From contig CAVTOO010000009.1 in NCBI GenBank assembly GCA_963736355.1, positions 62,001-126,000 on the forward strand: 64,000 bases of DNA, given 5' to 3'. Position 1 is the first letter of the stretch. The number at the start of each line of letters is the position of its first letter. Positions 15,809 to 25,008 of this stretch are shown in pieces. The position numbers and the translations under genes were made by a program. The notes below the pieces were generated by a model. It was given only the letters and a program-made list of their open reading frames with translations, was not told the DNA's origin and did no database searches. Source of the stretch: CAVTOO01 sp963736355. Lineage in GTDB: Bacteria; Pseudomonadota; Alphaproteobacteria; Rhizobiales; Xanthobacteraceae.

Positions 15809-15889
15809 TCAGAACAGCCCGAGGAGTTTTGCGACCATCACAACGGTCAGAAGAATAAAGGTGATGTGAAACCAACGCATCCGCTGCAC
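15809..15889 (-). CDS. Possible 26-residue membrane peptide
   Basis: A short frame from GTG at 15889 to TGA encodes a peptide that starts VQRMRWFHITF and continues as one hydrophobic helix to LLGLF. AGGGAG stands 8 bases before the GTG. Single-helix peptides of this type are common in bacteria and usually missed. Evidence is limited to composition and the ribosome-binding site; it could be chance. It lies between the convergent CoA-transferase and the DUF1236 gene. Confidence 0.3.
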   Translation of the reverse strand: MQRMRWFHITFILLTVVMVAKLLGLF

Positions 15890-16038
15890 GACCGAAGCTC
15901 CCTGTGACAGATCTGGGCCGGGTTGGACCGGTCCATCGCCGCAAGCTTCTAATCGATGTTTTTCGTCTACGCCAGAGCCTCCCGCTGGCCCTGTCGTCGC
16001 GGGAGTGGACGTACTCGAAAGCGTCCGGTAAGCGCCAG

Positions 16039-16386
16039 TTACTGAATGATCTCGGCGATCTTGTTGTCCTTCGGATCGACAACGACGATCTTGTCGCCAC
16101 TCATGAAAAACTTATGCGACTGCGTGCCCGGCACCTTTTCGGCGACCAGCGACGGGAAGGTCTGGAGCGCGATGTTCGATGGCGCCTGATCGCCGATCTT
16201 GTAGTCAGCCGCGGGCAATCGCGGCACGCTCGTCTCCTTGACCAATTCCTTGATGGTATGAGTCTGCTCCAGCGTGAAATTCACTGTCGGTGTCGTGGCA
16301 GCTGGCGCCTGAGCGAAGTTCACCTCGGGGCATGCAACGAGGAATAGTGCGCTGAGGATTACTACGGCGTGGGGTTTCATGGCCAT
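16039..16386 (-). CDS. DUF1236-type secreted protein
   Basis: 115 residues with a signal peptide ending around VNFAQAP. The C-terminal segment HKFFMSGDKIVVVDPKDNKIAEII matches the DUF1236 pattern (a strand, then VVDPxxxxIxxII), a family of short periplasmic proteins abundant in Bradyrhizobium. Function unknown. The start at 16386 (MAMKPHAVVIL) or 16380 (MKPHAVVIL) cannot be decided from the ribosome-binding site. Confidence 0.75.
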   Translation of the reverse strand: MAMKPHAVVILSALFLVACPEVNFAQAPAATTPTVNFTLEQTHTIKELVKETSVPRLPAADYKIGDQAPSNIALQTFPSLVAEKVPGTQSHKFFMSGDKIVVVDPKDNKIAEIIQ

Positions 16387-16524
16387 CTCACATCCGATGT
16401 GTTGATCCGTCTTGATCAACGCGCGGTAGAGAGACCTGTTCCGGGAACTTCCGCCAAAAGGTCATGGCGACGGGCCGAATGGCCCGATGCCGCCGGTCAT
16501 ATTTTTGCGATGTGGTTGATGGAG

Positions 16525-16600
16525 TGGTGAGCGCGATGGGACTCGAACCCATGACCACCTGATTAAAAGTCGGGTGCTCTACCAGCTGAGCTACGCGCCC
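16525..16600 (-). tRNA. tRNA-Lys (anticodon TTT)
   Basis: 76 nt including an encoded CCA. On the minus strand it starts GGGCGCGTAGCTCAGCTGG and pairs with CGCGCTC in a 7-bp acceptor stem containing one G-U pair. The D-arm, the anticodon loop CTTTTAA (anticodon TTT) and the T-loop GGTTCGAGTCC are all normal. It decodes AAA and AAG. Confidence 0.97.
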
Positions 16601-16610
16601 ACTCGCGGGC

Positions 16611-16639
16611 TGTGTAGGGGGGCCGCCCCCCAGGGTCAA
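16611..16639 (-). promoter_or_regulatory. Probable tRNA-Lys promoter with a palindromic GC spacer
   Basis: On the minus strand TTGACC (16634..16639), a 17-bp spacer and TACACA (16611..16616) stand 10 bp before the tRNA 5' end. The spacer is almost entirely the inverted repeat GGGGGGC-GG-CCCCCC. Position and spacing fit a stable-RNA promoter; no direct evidence of use. Confidence 0.45.
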
Positions 16640-16746
16640 TAGGTGGGCGTGCTGGCCAGGTTTCGGGCTGGCTTTGGCTTGGAAAACCGGCCTAAGTTCA
16701 TAGGGCTACGGCCGGTCAATTCCGGCTCATCCACAGGTTCCGGGAC

Positions 16747-17907
16747 ATGCCGATCGTCAACCGCGTTGCCGAGTTCGCCGCCGACGTCAAAGGCTGGCGT
16801 CACGACCTGCATGCCCACCCGGAACTGCTCTACGAGGTCCATCGCACGGCGGCGTTCGTGGCCGAGAAGCTGCGTGCCTTCGGCTGCGACGAGGTCGTGA
16901 CCGGTATCGGCCGGACCGGCGTCGTCGGCGTCATCCGGGGCCGCGGCAAGGGCACGCAGACCATCGCATTGCGCGCCGATATGGACGCACTACCAATCAT
17001 TGAGACGACGGGCGCGGATTACGCCTCGACCACTTCCGGCAAGATGCACGCCTGCGGCCATGACGGCCACATGGCCATGCTGCTGGGCGCGGCGCGATAC
17101 CTGACCGAGACCCGCAATTTCTCGGGCACCGCCATCGTGGTGTTTCAGCCCGCGGAGGAAGGCGGCGCGGGCGCCAAGGCGATGATCGACGACGGGCTCG
17201 TCAAGCGCTTCGGAATCGAGCGGTTTTTCGGCATGCACAATCTGCCGGGGCTTGCGGCGGGCGAGTTCGCCATGCGCGTTGGGCCGATCATGGCCGCGAC
17301 GGACAATTTCGATATTGAGATCGAAGGTCACGGCGGGCACGCGGCGAGGCCGCATCTCACGGTCGATCCGATTGTCATCGGCGCGCAGATGGTTGGCGCG
17401 CTGCAAGCCATCGTGTCGCGGAACGTCGATCCGCTGGAGGCCGCGGTCGTATCGGTTTGTCATTTCGAGGCGGGCCACACGCATAACGTGATTGCACCGC
17501 GCGCATTGCTGCAAGGCACCTCGCGCAGCCTGACCGAATCCGTCCGCGGCATTCTCGAAAGCCGCATCCGCGACACCGTTGAGGGGATTGCGCGCCAGCA
17601 TGGCACGACGATCAAGCTCGACTACAAGCGCGGCTATCCCGTCACGATCAATCACGCAGACGAGACGCATCTGGCCGAGCGCATCGCCGCCGATGTCGCC
17701 GGCAGCAATCGCGTGCACGATACCGCGCCGCTGATGGCGGGCGAGGACTTTGCCTACATGCTGCGGGAAAAGCCGGGCGCCTTCATTTTCGTCGGCAACG
17801 GCGACAGCTCCGGCCTGCACACGCCGGGCTATGACTTCAACGACGAGGTTCTGCCCGTCGGGATGTCGTACTGGATCAGGCTGGTTGAAACCGCGCTGCC
17901 CGCATGA
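16747..17907 (+). CDS. M20 family amidohydrolase (hippurate hydrolase-like)
   Basis: 386 residues. It is a zinc-dependent cytoplasmic amidase of the M20D/amidohydrolase group, which removes acyl groups from N-acyl amino acids such as hippurate. Motifs in order: LHAHPELLYEVHRTA (residues ~20-34), LRADMDALPI, the metal motif ACGHDGHMAMLLGAARYL, PAEEGGAGAKAMIDDG with catalytic Glu, and the C-terminal MAGEDFAYML. The dimerisation domain lies between. The true substrate cannot be told from sequence. It is not in an evident operon. Confidence 0.92.
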   Translation: MPIVNRVAEFAADVKGWRHDLHAHPELLYEVHRTAAFVAEKLRAFGCDEVVTGIGRTGVVGVIRGRGKGTQTIALRADMDALPIIETTGADYASTTSGKMHACGHDGHMAMLLGAARYLTETRNFSGTAIVVFQPAEEGGAGAKAMIDDGLVKRFGIERFFGMHNLPGLAAGEFAMRVGPIMAATDNFDIEIEGHGGHAARPHLTVDPIVIGAQMVGALQAIVSRNVDPLEAAVVSVCHFEAGHTHNVIAPRALLQGTSRSLTESVRGILESRIRDTVEGIARQHGTTIKLDYKRGYPVTINHADETHLAERIAADVAGSNRVHDTAPLMAGEDFAYMLREKPGAFIFVGNGDSSGLHTPGYDFNDEVLPVGMSYWIRLVETALPA

Positions 17908-17922
17908 GCGGCGCGTCGGGGC

Positions 17923-20596
17923 TTATTCGGCCGGCTGCATCGGGCCGCTGCTGCCCTTGATCGGAACTTGCTGGGCGCCGTCGATGGATATCGGACGCCA
18001 GCCGATCAGTTCGCCCGTACGGGTGCTCAGATTGCGCCAATAGACGAACTCGTTGGCGCGCATGGTCTCGAGAACCGCGATCGCGACCGCCGACAAGAAC
18101 GGCAGGCTCTGCAGCATGAGAACGCCCGCAAAAACATAAACCTCAATAACGCCGACATAGTTGGTCATGATCAGAACGCCTGCGCCGATCCATAGCAGCG
18201 CGCAGATCACAGCCTCCCAGAACGCCTGGAATTCGACCGACATCAGCGACAGGCCGCCTTTGGACGTGCGCGTGAAGGGCAAATGATCCTTGATCAGGCC
18301 GGTGCCGACCGCGCGCGCCACCGTGAGCTGCACCGACATCGCGGCGACCATCGCACCCAGCATCTGCGCCGGTCCGATCGTGACACGCAGTCGATAGAGC
18401 ACGAGGAAGTGCATCAGCGAGACAATGAAGGCTGCGGCAATCGGCAGAGTGAGAATCAATTCCGGAATGGCGATGCCCATGAAGGCAACGACCGGCACCC
18501 ACGCGATGTTGAGCAGAGCGACGACAACGCCAAGGCTTTCGGCGCCGAGCCAGTTGAGCCAGCCGAGCGCAAACTCGCGCTTCTGATCGGGATCAAGGCG
18601 GCTCTTGCCGGGCAGGAAACGCGCCCAATGCTTCTTGACGATCTGGACGCCGCCATAGGCCCAGCGATGGCGCTGCTTCTTGAATGCCTCATAAGTGTCG
18701 GGCAGCAGGCCGTGGCCGTAGCGCTTGTTGGTGTAGTGGGTGAGCCATCCGGCTTCGACGATGGACAGGCCGAGATCGGTGTCCTCGCAGATCGTGTCGC
18801 TCGACCAGCCACCGACGGCGTCCATTGCCGCGCGGCGGATCAGGCACATCGTGCCGTGCACGATGATTGAATTGGTCTCGTTGCGCTCGACCATGCCGAT
18901 GTCAAAGAAGCCGGCATACTCACCGTTCATGATGTAGTGCATCAGCGAACGACGGTCGTCGCGATGATCCTGCGGCGCCTGGACAAGGCCGACGCGCGGG
19001 TCGGCGAAGGCGGGTACGAGATCCTTCAGCCAGTCGGGATGTACGACATAGTCGGCGTCGATGATGCCGATGATCTCGGCGTCGGCCGCGGTCTGCGTCA
19101 TCGCAATTCGAAGCGCGCCGGCCTTGAAGCCCACAACCTTCTGCGCATTGATGAACTTGAAACGTTCGCCGAGCACGCGGCAATGCGCCTCGATCGGATC
19201 CGTGAACGCGGGATCGGGCGTATTGTTGATGATCACGACGCACTCGAAATTCGGATAGTCGAGCCGGGCGACGGCGTTGAGCGTCTCCATCAGCATTTCC
19301 GGACGCTCGAAATAGGCCGGGATATGGATCGAAACCTTGGGCGCGGGCGCGTCACCCGCCGGCAGCGTCGGGCTGCGGATCAGGCGCGTGGGGCCACGGC
19401 CGAACGCGATCGTCGCGATCTCGCCGATGCGCGCCATGGCGATGATCACGAGCGGGATGAGTAGTGTCATGCCGAGCGTAAAGGCAAGCGCCGAGCCGAA
19501 TACGAAATAGTTGCTGCTCCAGAAATCGAACACGATGGCGAACCACGCGCCGACGCCGTTGGCAGCGATGGACAGCACCAGCGCCTGCATCACGGTCGGG
19601 CGCGGCAGCCGAAGGATCGGCAGCGACATCAATAGGCCGATGAGCAACGCGATGCCGACCAGTTTCCAGTGGTTCTGCAGTGAGACCGTTCCAGTCCACG
19701 AGAATTTCGGCTGCCGCGACGCATCGAGGAATCCCCAATGCGCGCCGACGGTACCTTCATCGACCTTCCAGGGCTGATCGAGGGCTTCGATGATGTTGTA
19801 GTCCAGGCCGAGCTTCTCGGCGCGCGAAACGAACTCGCGCAGCATGGTGGCCTGTTCAAGACGGCCGGGCTTGGCGTCATGACGATTGTAACCGGCGCTG
19901 GGCCAGCCGAACTCTGCGATCACGATGCGCTTGCCAGGGAACTTGTTGTGCAGCACATCGTAGAAATTCAGCGCGTGATCGACGGCCTTGTCTGCGGTCT
20001 GGGACTCCCAATAGGGCAGAAAGTGCGCGGCGATGAAATCGACGGACGATGCCAGTTCGGGATTCTCGATCCCATGCGGACCAGATGTCGCCGGTCGTCA
20101 CCGGGACTTCGACCGCGCCTTTGACGCGGCGGATATAGGCGGTGAGTTCGTCGACGGTCAGCTGACCACGGTAGATCGTTTCGTTGCCGACGACGATGCC
20201 GATGACGTTGCTGTTGTGATGCGCCAGGTCGATCGCGGCTGCGATCTCGCGCTCATTGCGCTCGCGGTTTTTTTCATTGTCCTTGTCGAGCCACGCGCCG
20301 AGCGTGACCTTGAGGTCAAACTCCTTGGCGATCGCCGGCACAAGTTCGTTGCCGTCGGTCGATGAATACAGGCGGATCGCCTTGGCGTATTTCGCGATCT
20401 CGCGCAGATCCGCGCGAATCTTCTGCGGCGCTGTTGCGTAGTCGATGTCGTAATGCGCGGCGGGCGGGAAGGGGTTATAGGAGACGCTCTGCAGCAGGCC
20501 GCTGAAATCAGGTGCGGGACGCTGATCGCGAAGAATGCCCCACAGACCCGCATGAATGCAGGTGACTAACGCAATAACAGCAACAACGGCGCGCAT
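17923..20596 (-). CDS. ndvB: NdvB-like beta-glucan synthase: GH17-like domain plus GT2 glycosyltransferase (frameshifted)
   Basis: About 890 residues when repaired. The N-terminal ~300 residues form a GH17-like glucan hydrolase/transferase domain with VVGNETIYRG and IAEFGWPSAG, which hold the two expected glutamates. The rest is an inner-membrane GT2 synthase: DADYVVHPDW, EDTDLGLSIVEAG, the QRHRW motif, and several membrane helices before and after. It is the likely synthase of cyclic beta-(1,3)/(1,6)-glucan as in Bradyrhizobium NdvB, judged by architecture. One extra base near 20073 breaks the frame between DIWSAW and IENPELASSVDF. The start at 20596 gives a membrane-anchored N-terminus. Confidence 0.85.
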
Positions 20597-20777
20597 GGAA
20601 AGCCAAGGGGAGCAGGAAGCTGCAGAAACCGAACCCAGCCCCATGGGTTCGGCGAAACCGCGGCGACAGAATTGTATCTATGCCGCTGAGTTTAACAACT
20701 CGCCTACAGCGGTGGCGGATTTCAGGGCGGCGGTGCGAAATCTTCGCGAAAACCGACTGAGTTTTATGAACGGATTT

Positions 20778-21277
20778 TCATTTTGCAGCCGGTGCAGCGG
20801 CGGCGATCGGCGGCGGCAACTGAGCGGCCGGGTTCACCCAGCAGGTGTGAACCAGCGTCGTCAGGTTTTCGATCTTGGACGCGCCCGGATAGCCGCCCTT
20901 GGCGAGGCAGCGGAAAGCCGCCTGGACATGGCCGCCCGGGCAGCCGAAGCGGTCATATAGATCCGTGTAGCGAAGCGCCGTATCAAGATCGCTGCGTGAC
21001 ATCAGGGTTACAATGTGCCGGCCGACAAACACGCATTCGGGGTTGCCAGCCGGTCCGCTAATCGTCTGAGCAGCCTCGAAAATTCGGCGGCGCGCCGTTC
21101 CGCGTCCTTGGCCGCGTCGGCCGGAGGTTGCGCCGGTGTCTGGGCGGTCGCCGGCGAGACCGGCAGCATCATGGCCGCGAGATAACCGGCGGTGAACAGA
21201 CCAGCCAGCGCAAGGCGGACGGTGGACTTTGACCAGAACGCGACCGGCGCGGCGCCGGATCGAACGAAAGCACGCAT
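20778..21277 (-). CDS. Secreted cysteine-containing protein of the glucan locus (frameshifted)
   Basis: About 165 residues when repaired. It starts MRAFVRSGAAPVAFWSK, followed by a signal peptide or membrane segment ending near PATAQTPAQ, then an Ala/Arg-rich helix. A compact C-terminal domain carries four cysteines (NPECVFVGRH, DRFGCPGGH, AAFRCLAKGG, LVHTCWVN) and a Pro/Ala tail. The frame changes near 21080. It lies between ndvB and the divergent ndvC-like gene, so a role in glucan export or modification is plausible. I recall a third gene (ndvD) described at the B. japonicum locus but cannot tell whether this is it. Confidence 0.65.
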
Positions 21278-21436
21278 AGGATCCCCGGACTGTCGTGAAT
21301 GGCGGGTTTTGCCGGCCGGACATCTGGCCGCAAACTGTGCCGCCAATACGGCACCCGCCGTCATGGACAGTCACTTAGCCCATTGCCGCAGTTCCGAGAC
21401 GTTGTCCAGCAATCCCGCTGTCGCATTCCATGCCGC

Positions 21437-23170
21437 ATGGAAATGTCGTTAAAACGCGCATTCCGGCCAGCGCTGGCGTATTCCCGGTGGACGGCTTCTT
21501 GGCAGGCCAGTTTTGAGCAGCTATCGACGACACAAGGAGTTCGATCCCTGATTTCCATCCGCACCCCGCTCATTTGCCTCGTTGCCAGCCTCGCCCTCGT
21601 GGCCGGCGCGTGGTGGCATTTGGGTGTGCCGCAGCAGCTCGGTGGAGCTACGTCCGACAAGCTGCCCTGCCTGTCCTACGCGCCGTTCCGCGGCACTCAG
21701 GATCCGCGCGTTCCCGGAACGCAGGTCTCGGCGGCGCAGATTGCCGAAGACCTCGCCCAGCTTGCGAAAGTCACCGGCTGCATTCGCATTTACTCGGTGG
21801 CCAATGGGCTTGAGCACGTACCGGCGCTGGCGCGGGATGCAGGCCTGAAGGTGATCCTCGGCCTTTGGCTCGCCAACAACACGACCGTGACAGCCGGCAA
21901 TCGTCACCAGATGGAAACGGCAATCTCGCTCGCACGCGCCTATCCGGACGTCGTTACCGCCGTGGTGGTCGGCAACGAAGTCTTGCTGCGCGGGGAGATG
22001 ACGGTTCAGGAACTGGCCGGATTTATTCGTTTTGTGAAGTCACAGATCGGAGCAATTCCGGTTACTTATGCCGATGTGTGGGAATTCTGGTTGAAGAACA
22101 GGGAATTGGCCGATGTGGTCGATTTCGTCACGATTTACATCCTGCCGTACTGGGAGGATTTTCCGATCCGCGCCAGGCTTGCGGCAGATCATCTGGACCG
22201 CATCCGCCGGCGTGTTGCGCTTACCTTTCCCAACAAGGACATCCTGATCGGTGAAACCGGATGGCCAAGTGCCGGCCGGATGCGTGACGCGGCTCTGCCG
22301 TCTCAGGTCAATCAGGCGCGTGTCGTGACCGATATTCTGGCGCTGGCCAAGCGTGATGGGTTTCGTGTCAATTTGATCGAGGCCTATGACCAGCCGTGGA
22401 AACGCGACATGGAAGGCACCGTCGGCGGCTTCTGGGGCGTCTTCGATTCCGCCAAACGTGTCATGAAATTCGCGCCGGGACAGCCGGTCAGCAACTTTCC
22501 ATGGTGGCGCTGGCAGATGGGAGCGGGCGTTGCCTATGCCGCGCTGATCTTCATCACTGCATTCGTCAGCCTGCGGCACAGGCCCTGGTCACAGAGGTGG
22601 TTTGTGTGGCCTTCGATAGCGATCTGGGCGGTGACAGGCGGCGTGCTGCTGGGCATCGCGGCCGAGAAGGCGCTGTTTGAGAGCCTCGGGATGCTGGGCT
22701 GGGTCAGATCCGGCCTGCTGCTGGCGGTCGGTTTTCTGGCGCCGTTGCTTGCGGCCAGTGCGCTGATGACGCGGCGCGGGCTACCGACCTTCGCCGAACT
22801 TATCGGCCCGCGCACGATGCGCATTCGCTGGCCGGAAACGCTGGCCCTTGGAGCGTGCTGGGTAGTCGCGACGCTGCTCGCGGCGGAGGCGGCGCTCGGG
22901 TTCGTCTTCGATCCACGCTATCGCGACTTCCCCTACGCGCCGCTGTCGATGGTCGTCGTGCCGTTCGTCGGGCTCGCCATCTTCCGCCGAACTCGCGTCG
23001 GCACGCGGCCTTATGCGGAACTCGCCTTCGCCGGGCTGTTTGCCGTTGCTGCCGTCTATGTCAGCCTGAATGAAGGCTTGAAGAACTGGCAATCGCTGTG
23101 GACCTGCGCATGCTTTGCGCTGATCGCCTATATCATGTTGCAGGCGCGGGTCGCGCAAATCCGAGAATAA
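21437..23170 (+). CDS. ndvC: NdvC-like beta-glucan transferase: GH17-like domain plus membrane helices
   Basis: Up to 577 residues. It has an N-terminal anchor (LICLVASLALVAGAWW), then a GH17-like domain with PCLSYAPFRG, VVGNEVLLRGEM and ILIGETGWPSAG carrying the two glutamates, then eight or so helices in the C-terminal third. This matches Bradyrhizobium NdvC, needed for beta-(1,6) linkages in cyclic glucan. The likely natural N-terminus is near ISIRTPLICL at 21548, where the codon is CTG behind AAGGAG; the first ATG in frame is at 21437. I used the ATG and consider the start uncertain. It is divergent from ndvB. Confidence 0.82.
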   Translation: MEMSLKRAFRPALAYSRWTASWQASFEQLSTTQGVRSLISIRTPLICLVASLALVAGAWWHLGVPQQLGGATSDKLPCLSYAPFRGTQDPRVPGTQVSAAQIAEDLAQLAKVTGCIRIYSVANGLEHVPALARDAGLKVILGLWLANNTTVTAGNRHQMETAISLARAYPDVVTAVVVGNEVLLRGEMTVQELAGFIRFVKSQIGAIPVTYADVWEFWLKNRELADVVDFVTIYILPYWEDFPIRARLAADHLDRIRRRVALTFPNKDILIGETGWPSAGRMRDAALPSQVNQARVVTDILALAKRDGFRVNLIEAYDQPWKRDMEGTVGGFWGVFDSAKRVMKFAPGQPVSNFPWWRWQMGAGVAYAALIFITAFVSLRHRPWSQRWFVWPSIAIWAVTGGVLLGIAAEKALFESLGMLGWVRSGLLLAVGFLAPLLAASALMTRRGLPTFAELIGPRTMRIRWPETLALGACWVVATLLAAEAALGFVFDPRYRDFPYAPLSMVVVPFVGLAIFRRTRVGTRPYAELAFAGLFAVAAVYVSLNEGLKNWQSLWTCACFALIAYIMLQARVAQIRE

Positions 23171-23510
23171 GCAGCCCGACGGCGAAGCCCGCCAGCGACG
23201 GATTATAGAGGGCGAGGCCGAACGCGGCTGCGACAATCCCCGCGCTCAGCAGCACGATCGACGGCCGCAGCAGATTCAGCGCGGCGATAATCAGCGCGGC
23301 GATCCCAAAAACTTCCTTGCGAAACAGCGCCGTCGCCACGCTGCGCGTGTTGCAGAACCACGTATTCATGCCCGCGTCGCAAGCCAGTGCGAAAGGCGGG
23401 TTTTCGATGGCGAAGTAGCGAATGTAGAGCGCAAATCCCGCACTGGCGAATGCCAGAACGATGACCCACTGCATCTCGTAAGGCGTCAGCGTGAAGGGGG
23501 TTTTCTTCAT
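23133..23510 (-). CDS. Four-helix inner-membrane protein of unknown function
   Basis: 125 residues with four hydrophobic segments, starting MKKTPFTLTPYEMQWVIVLAF. The loop between helices 1 and 2 carries ALACDAGMNTWFCN with two cysteines. Its 3' end overlaps that of the ndvC-like gene by 38 bp (convergent). No family is recognised; proteins of this kind follow ndvC in related genomes, which is recollection rather than a search. Full-length and intact. Confidence 0.75.
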   Translation of the reverse strand: MKKTPFTLTPYEMQWVIVLAFASAGFALYIRYFAIENPPFALACDAGMNTWFCNTRSVATALFRKEVFGIAALIIAALNLLRPSIVLLSAGIVAAAFGLALYNPSLAGFAVGLLILGFARPAPAT

Positions 23511-23551
23511 GACGGCAGATTAGGCGCGCGCATTGCGTTGCGCAACGCTGC

Positions 23552-24836
23552 TTACGGCTGCGTGAAAATTCCGGGGAAGAAACGCCCCGATGATTTCGCC
23601 TCGGCCTTTGGCTTGCGTTCAGGGCGGCTCGCTTTTGAGGGCTTCGAGGGTCGCGAAGGTGCGGCAGCGTCTGTTTGCAGGGCCGTGTCGCCACGCGCGG
23701 CCAGTCGTTGTCCGTCATAGACCGCTGTCCGGCAAGGACGATCGTCATCGGCGATCTTGGCGCAGAGGATCGCTGCAGCCGCCGCGTCATTCATCGGGCC
23801 CACAACGAGACGCAGCTGCATGCCCATGCCGTTGTTCTGTTCCCGAACGGAGATCAGCGGCTGCAAGCCGCCCACGAGCGCGCCATGCGTCTTGCGGGTG
23901 ACGGCCCAGATCGCGCGCAATCCTTCGATCGAACTGGCATGGCCAAGATCGATTCCGAATTGAGTTCTGGTTCACCGTTCCCGTGGTTTCATCGTCGGCC
24001 TTGCTTGGTTCAGGTTTGGACGTTTCGAGCTTGGCGGCCTGCGGCTTAACCGGCTCGGCCTTGGCCGCTTCCGGCTTCGTAATATCCAGCTTCGCGGCAT
24101 CGAGTTTAGGGACGTCAGCCTTGGCGGCCTCGACCTTGGCCTTCTCGGCTTTCGCCGTTTCGGGTTTTGTAGCCTCGGCCTTCATCGGCTCAGGCTTCGC
24201 AGGCTCGACCCGAATGACTTCGATCTTTGGAACGTCGGCGCTCGCGGAGGCCACGGCCTTCGTGTCGGGCTTGGCCTCAAGCTTCGCGTCCGCCTTCACG
24301 TCCGACTTTGTTTCTGCCTTGGGGGCGGTCGTTTCAGCCTTCGACGCTTCAGGCTTTGCAGCCTCCGGTTTCACCGGTTCAGTCGCCGGCTGTGTGGCTG
24401 GCGCCGAGACATTGGCAGGTGGCGGCGCGATCTGAACCGCAGCCGGCGGCGCCGACGCGATGCGGTTGACGGAGCCGGTCACTGTATCGAGGTTGTGCTC
24501 CAGATCAGTGACGCGCTTGAACAGGCGCGTACGATCAGAATTCAGCGTTTCGACGGCGTTCGCAAGCCGACGCGCTTCGCGCTCGCTGATCGTTGCGAAT
24601 TGCTGAATTTGTTTGTGCTGGTCGGCGATCAGGGAATTGGCCGCGAGAAGCGCGCCGTGCCTTGCGCCGGTCGGGGAATTGGCAACGACAGCGGCGACGA
24701 CAGCCGAAGCGATCGCAACGCCGGACCATGCACCGACGCGCCACAGGACGGTTTTGTCTCCTGCGCGCTCGCGCGCGAGAAGCTCAAAGCGGCGACGGCG
24801 TTCGCCGGGAGTCGTTTCGGTTGTTCGATCGGGCAT
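23552..24836 (-). CDS. Membrane-anchored SPOR-like envelope protein with long Lys-Ala-Glu-Pro linker (frameshifted)
   Basis: About 425 residues when repaired. It has a cytoplasmic N-terminus (RRRRFELLARERAG), one helix (SGVAIASAVVAAVVA), a short coiled-coil stretch around residues 75-115, then about 150 residues of low-complexity repeats built from units such as KPEAAKAEPV and KAEATKPETA, like the TolA linker. A periplasmic C-terminal domain follows (GMGMQLRLVVGPMNDAAAAA...C), SPOR-like in pattern, then a basic tail. One extra base near 23969 separates linker and domain frames. A peptidoglycan or envelope-spanning role is inferred from architecture. Confidence 0.75.
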
Positions 24837-25008
24837 TTCAGATGAGCTAAGCTCGGTCGAGAGGTGTCTTGGTGGCTGAACACGCGCCGAATCACTTTTA
24901 AAAGAGTAACAGGAACTTCGGCTGTGCGCCGCAGCGGCGTTGACCGTAGTCCTTTATTTTGGCGTGGATTGTCGGCTATGACGGCCGGGGTAAGGGCGCG
25001 GATTTCGC

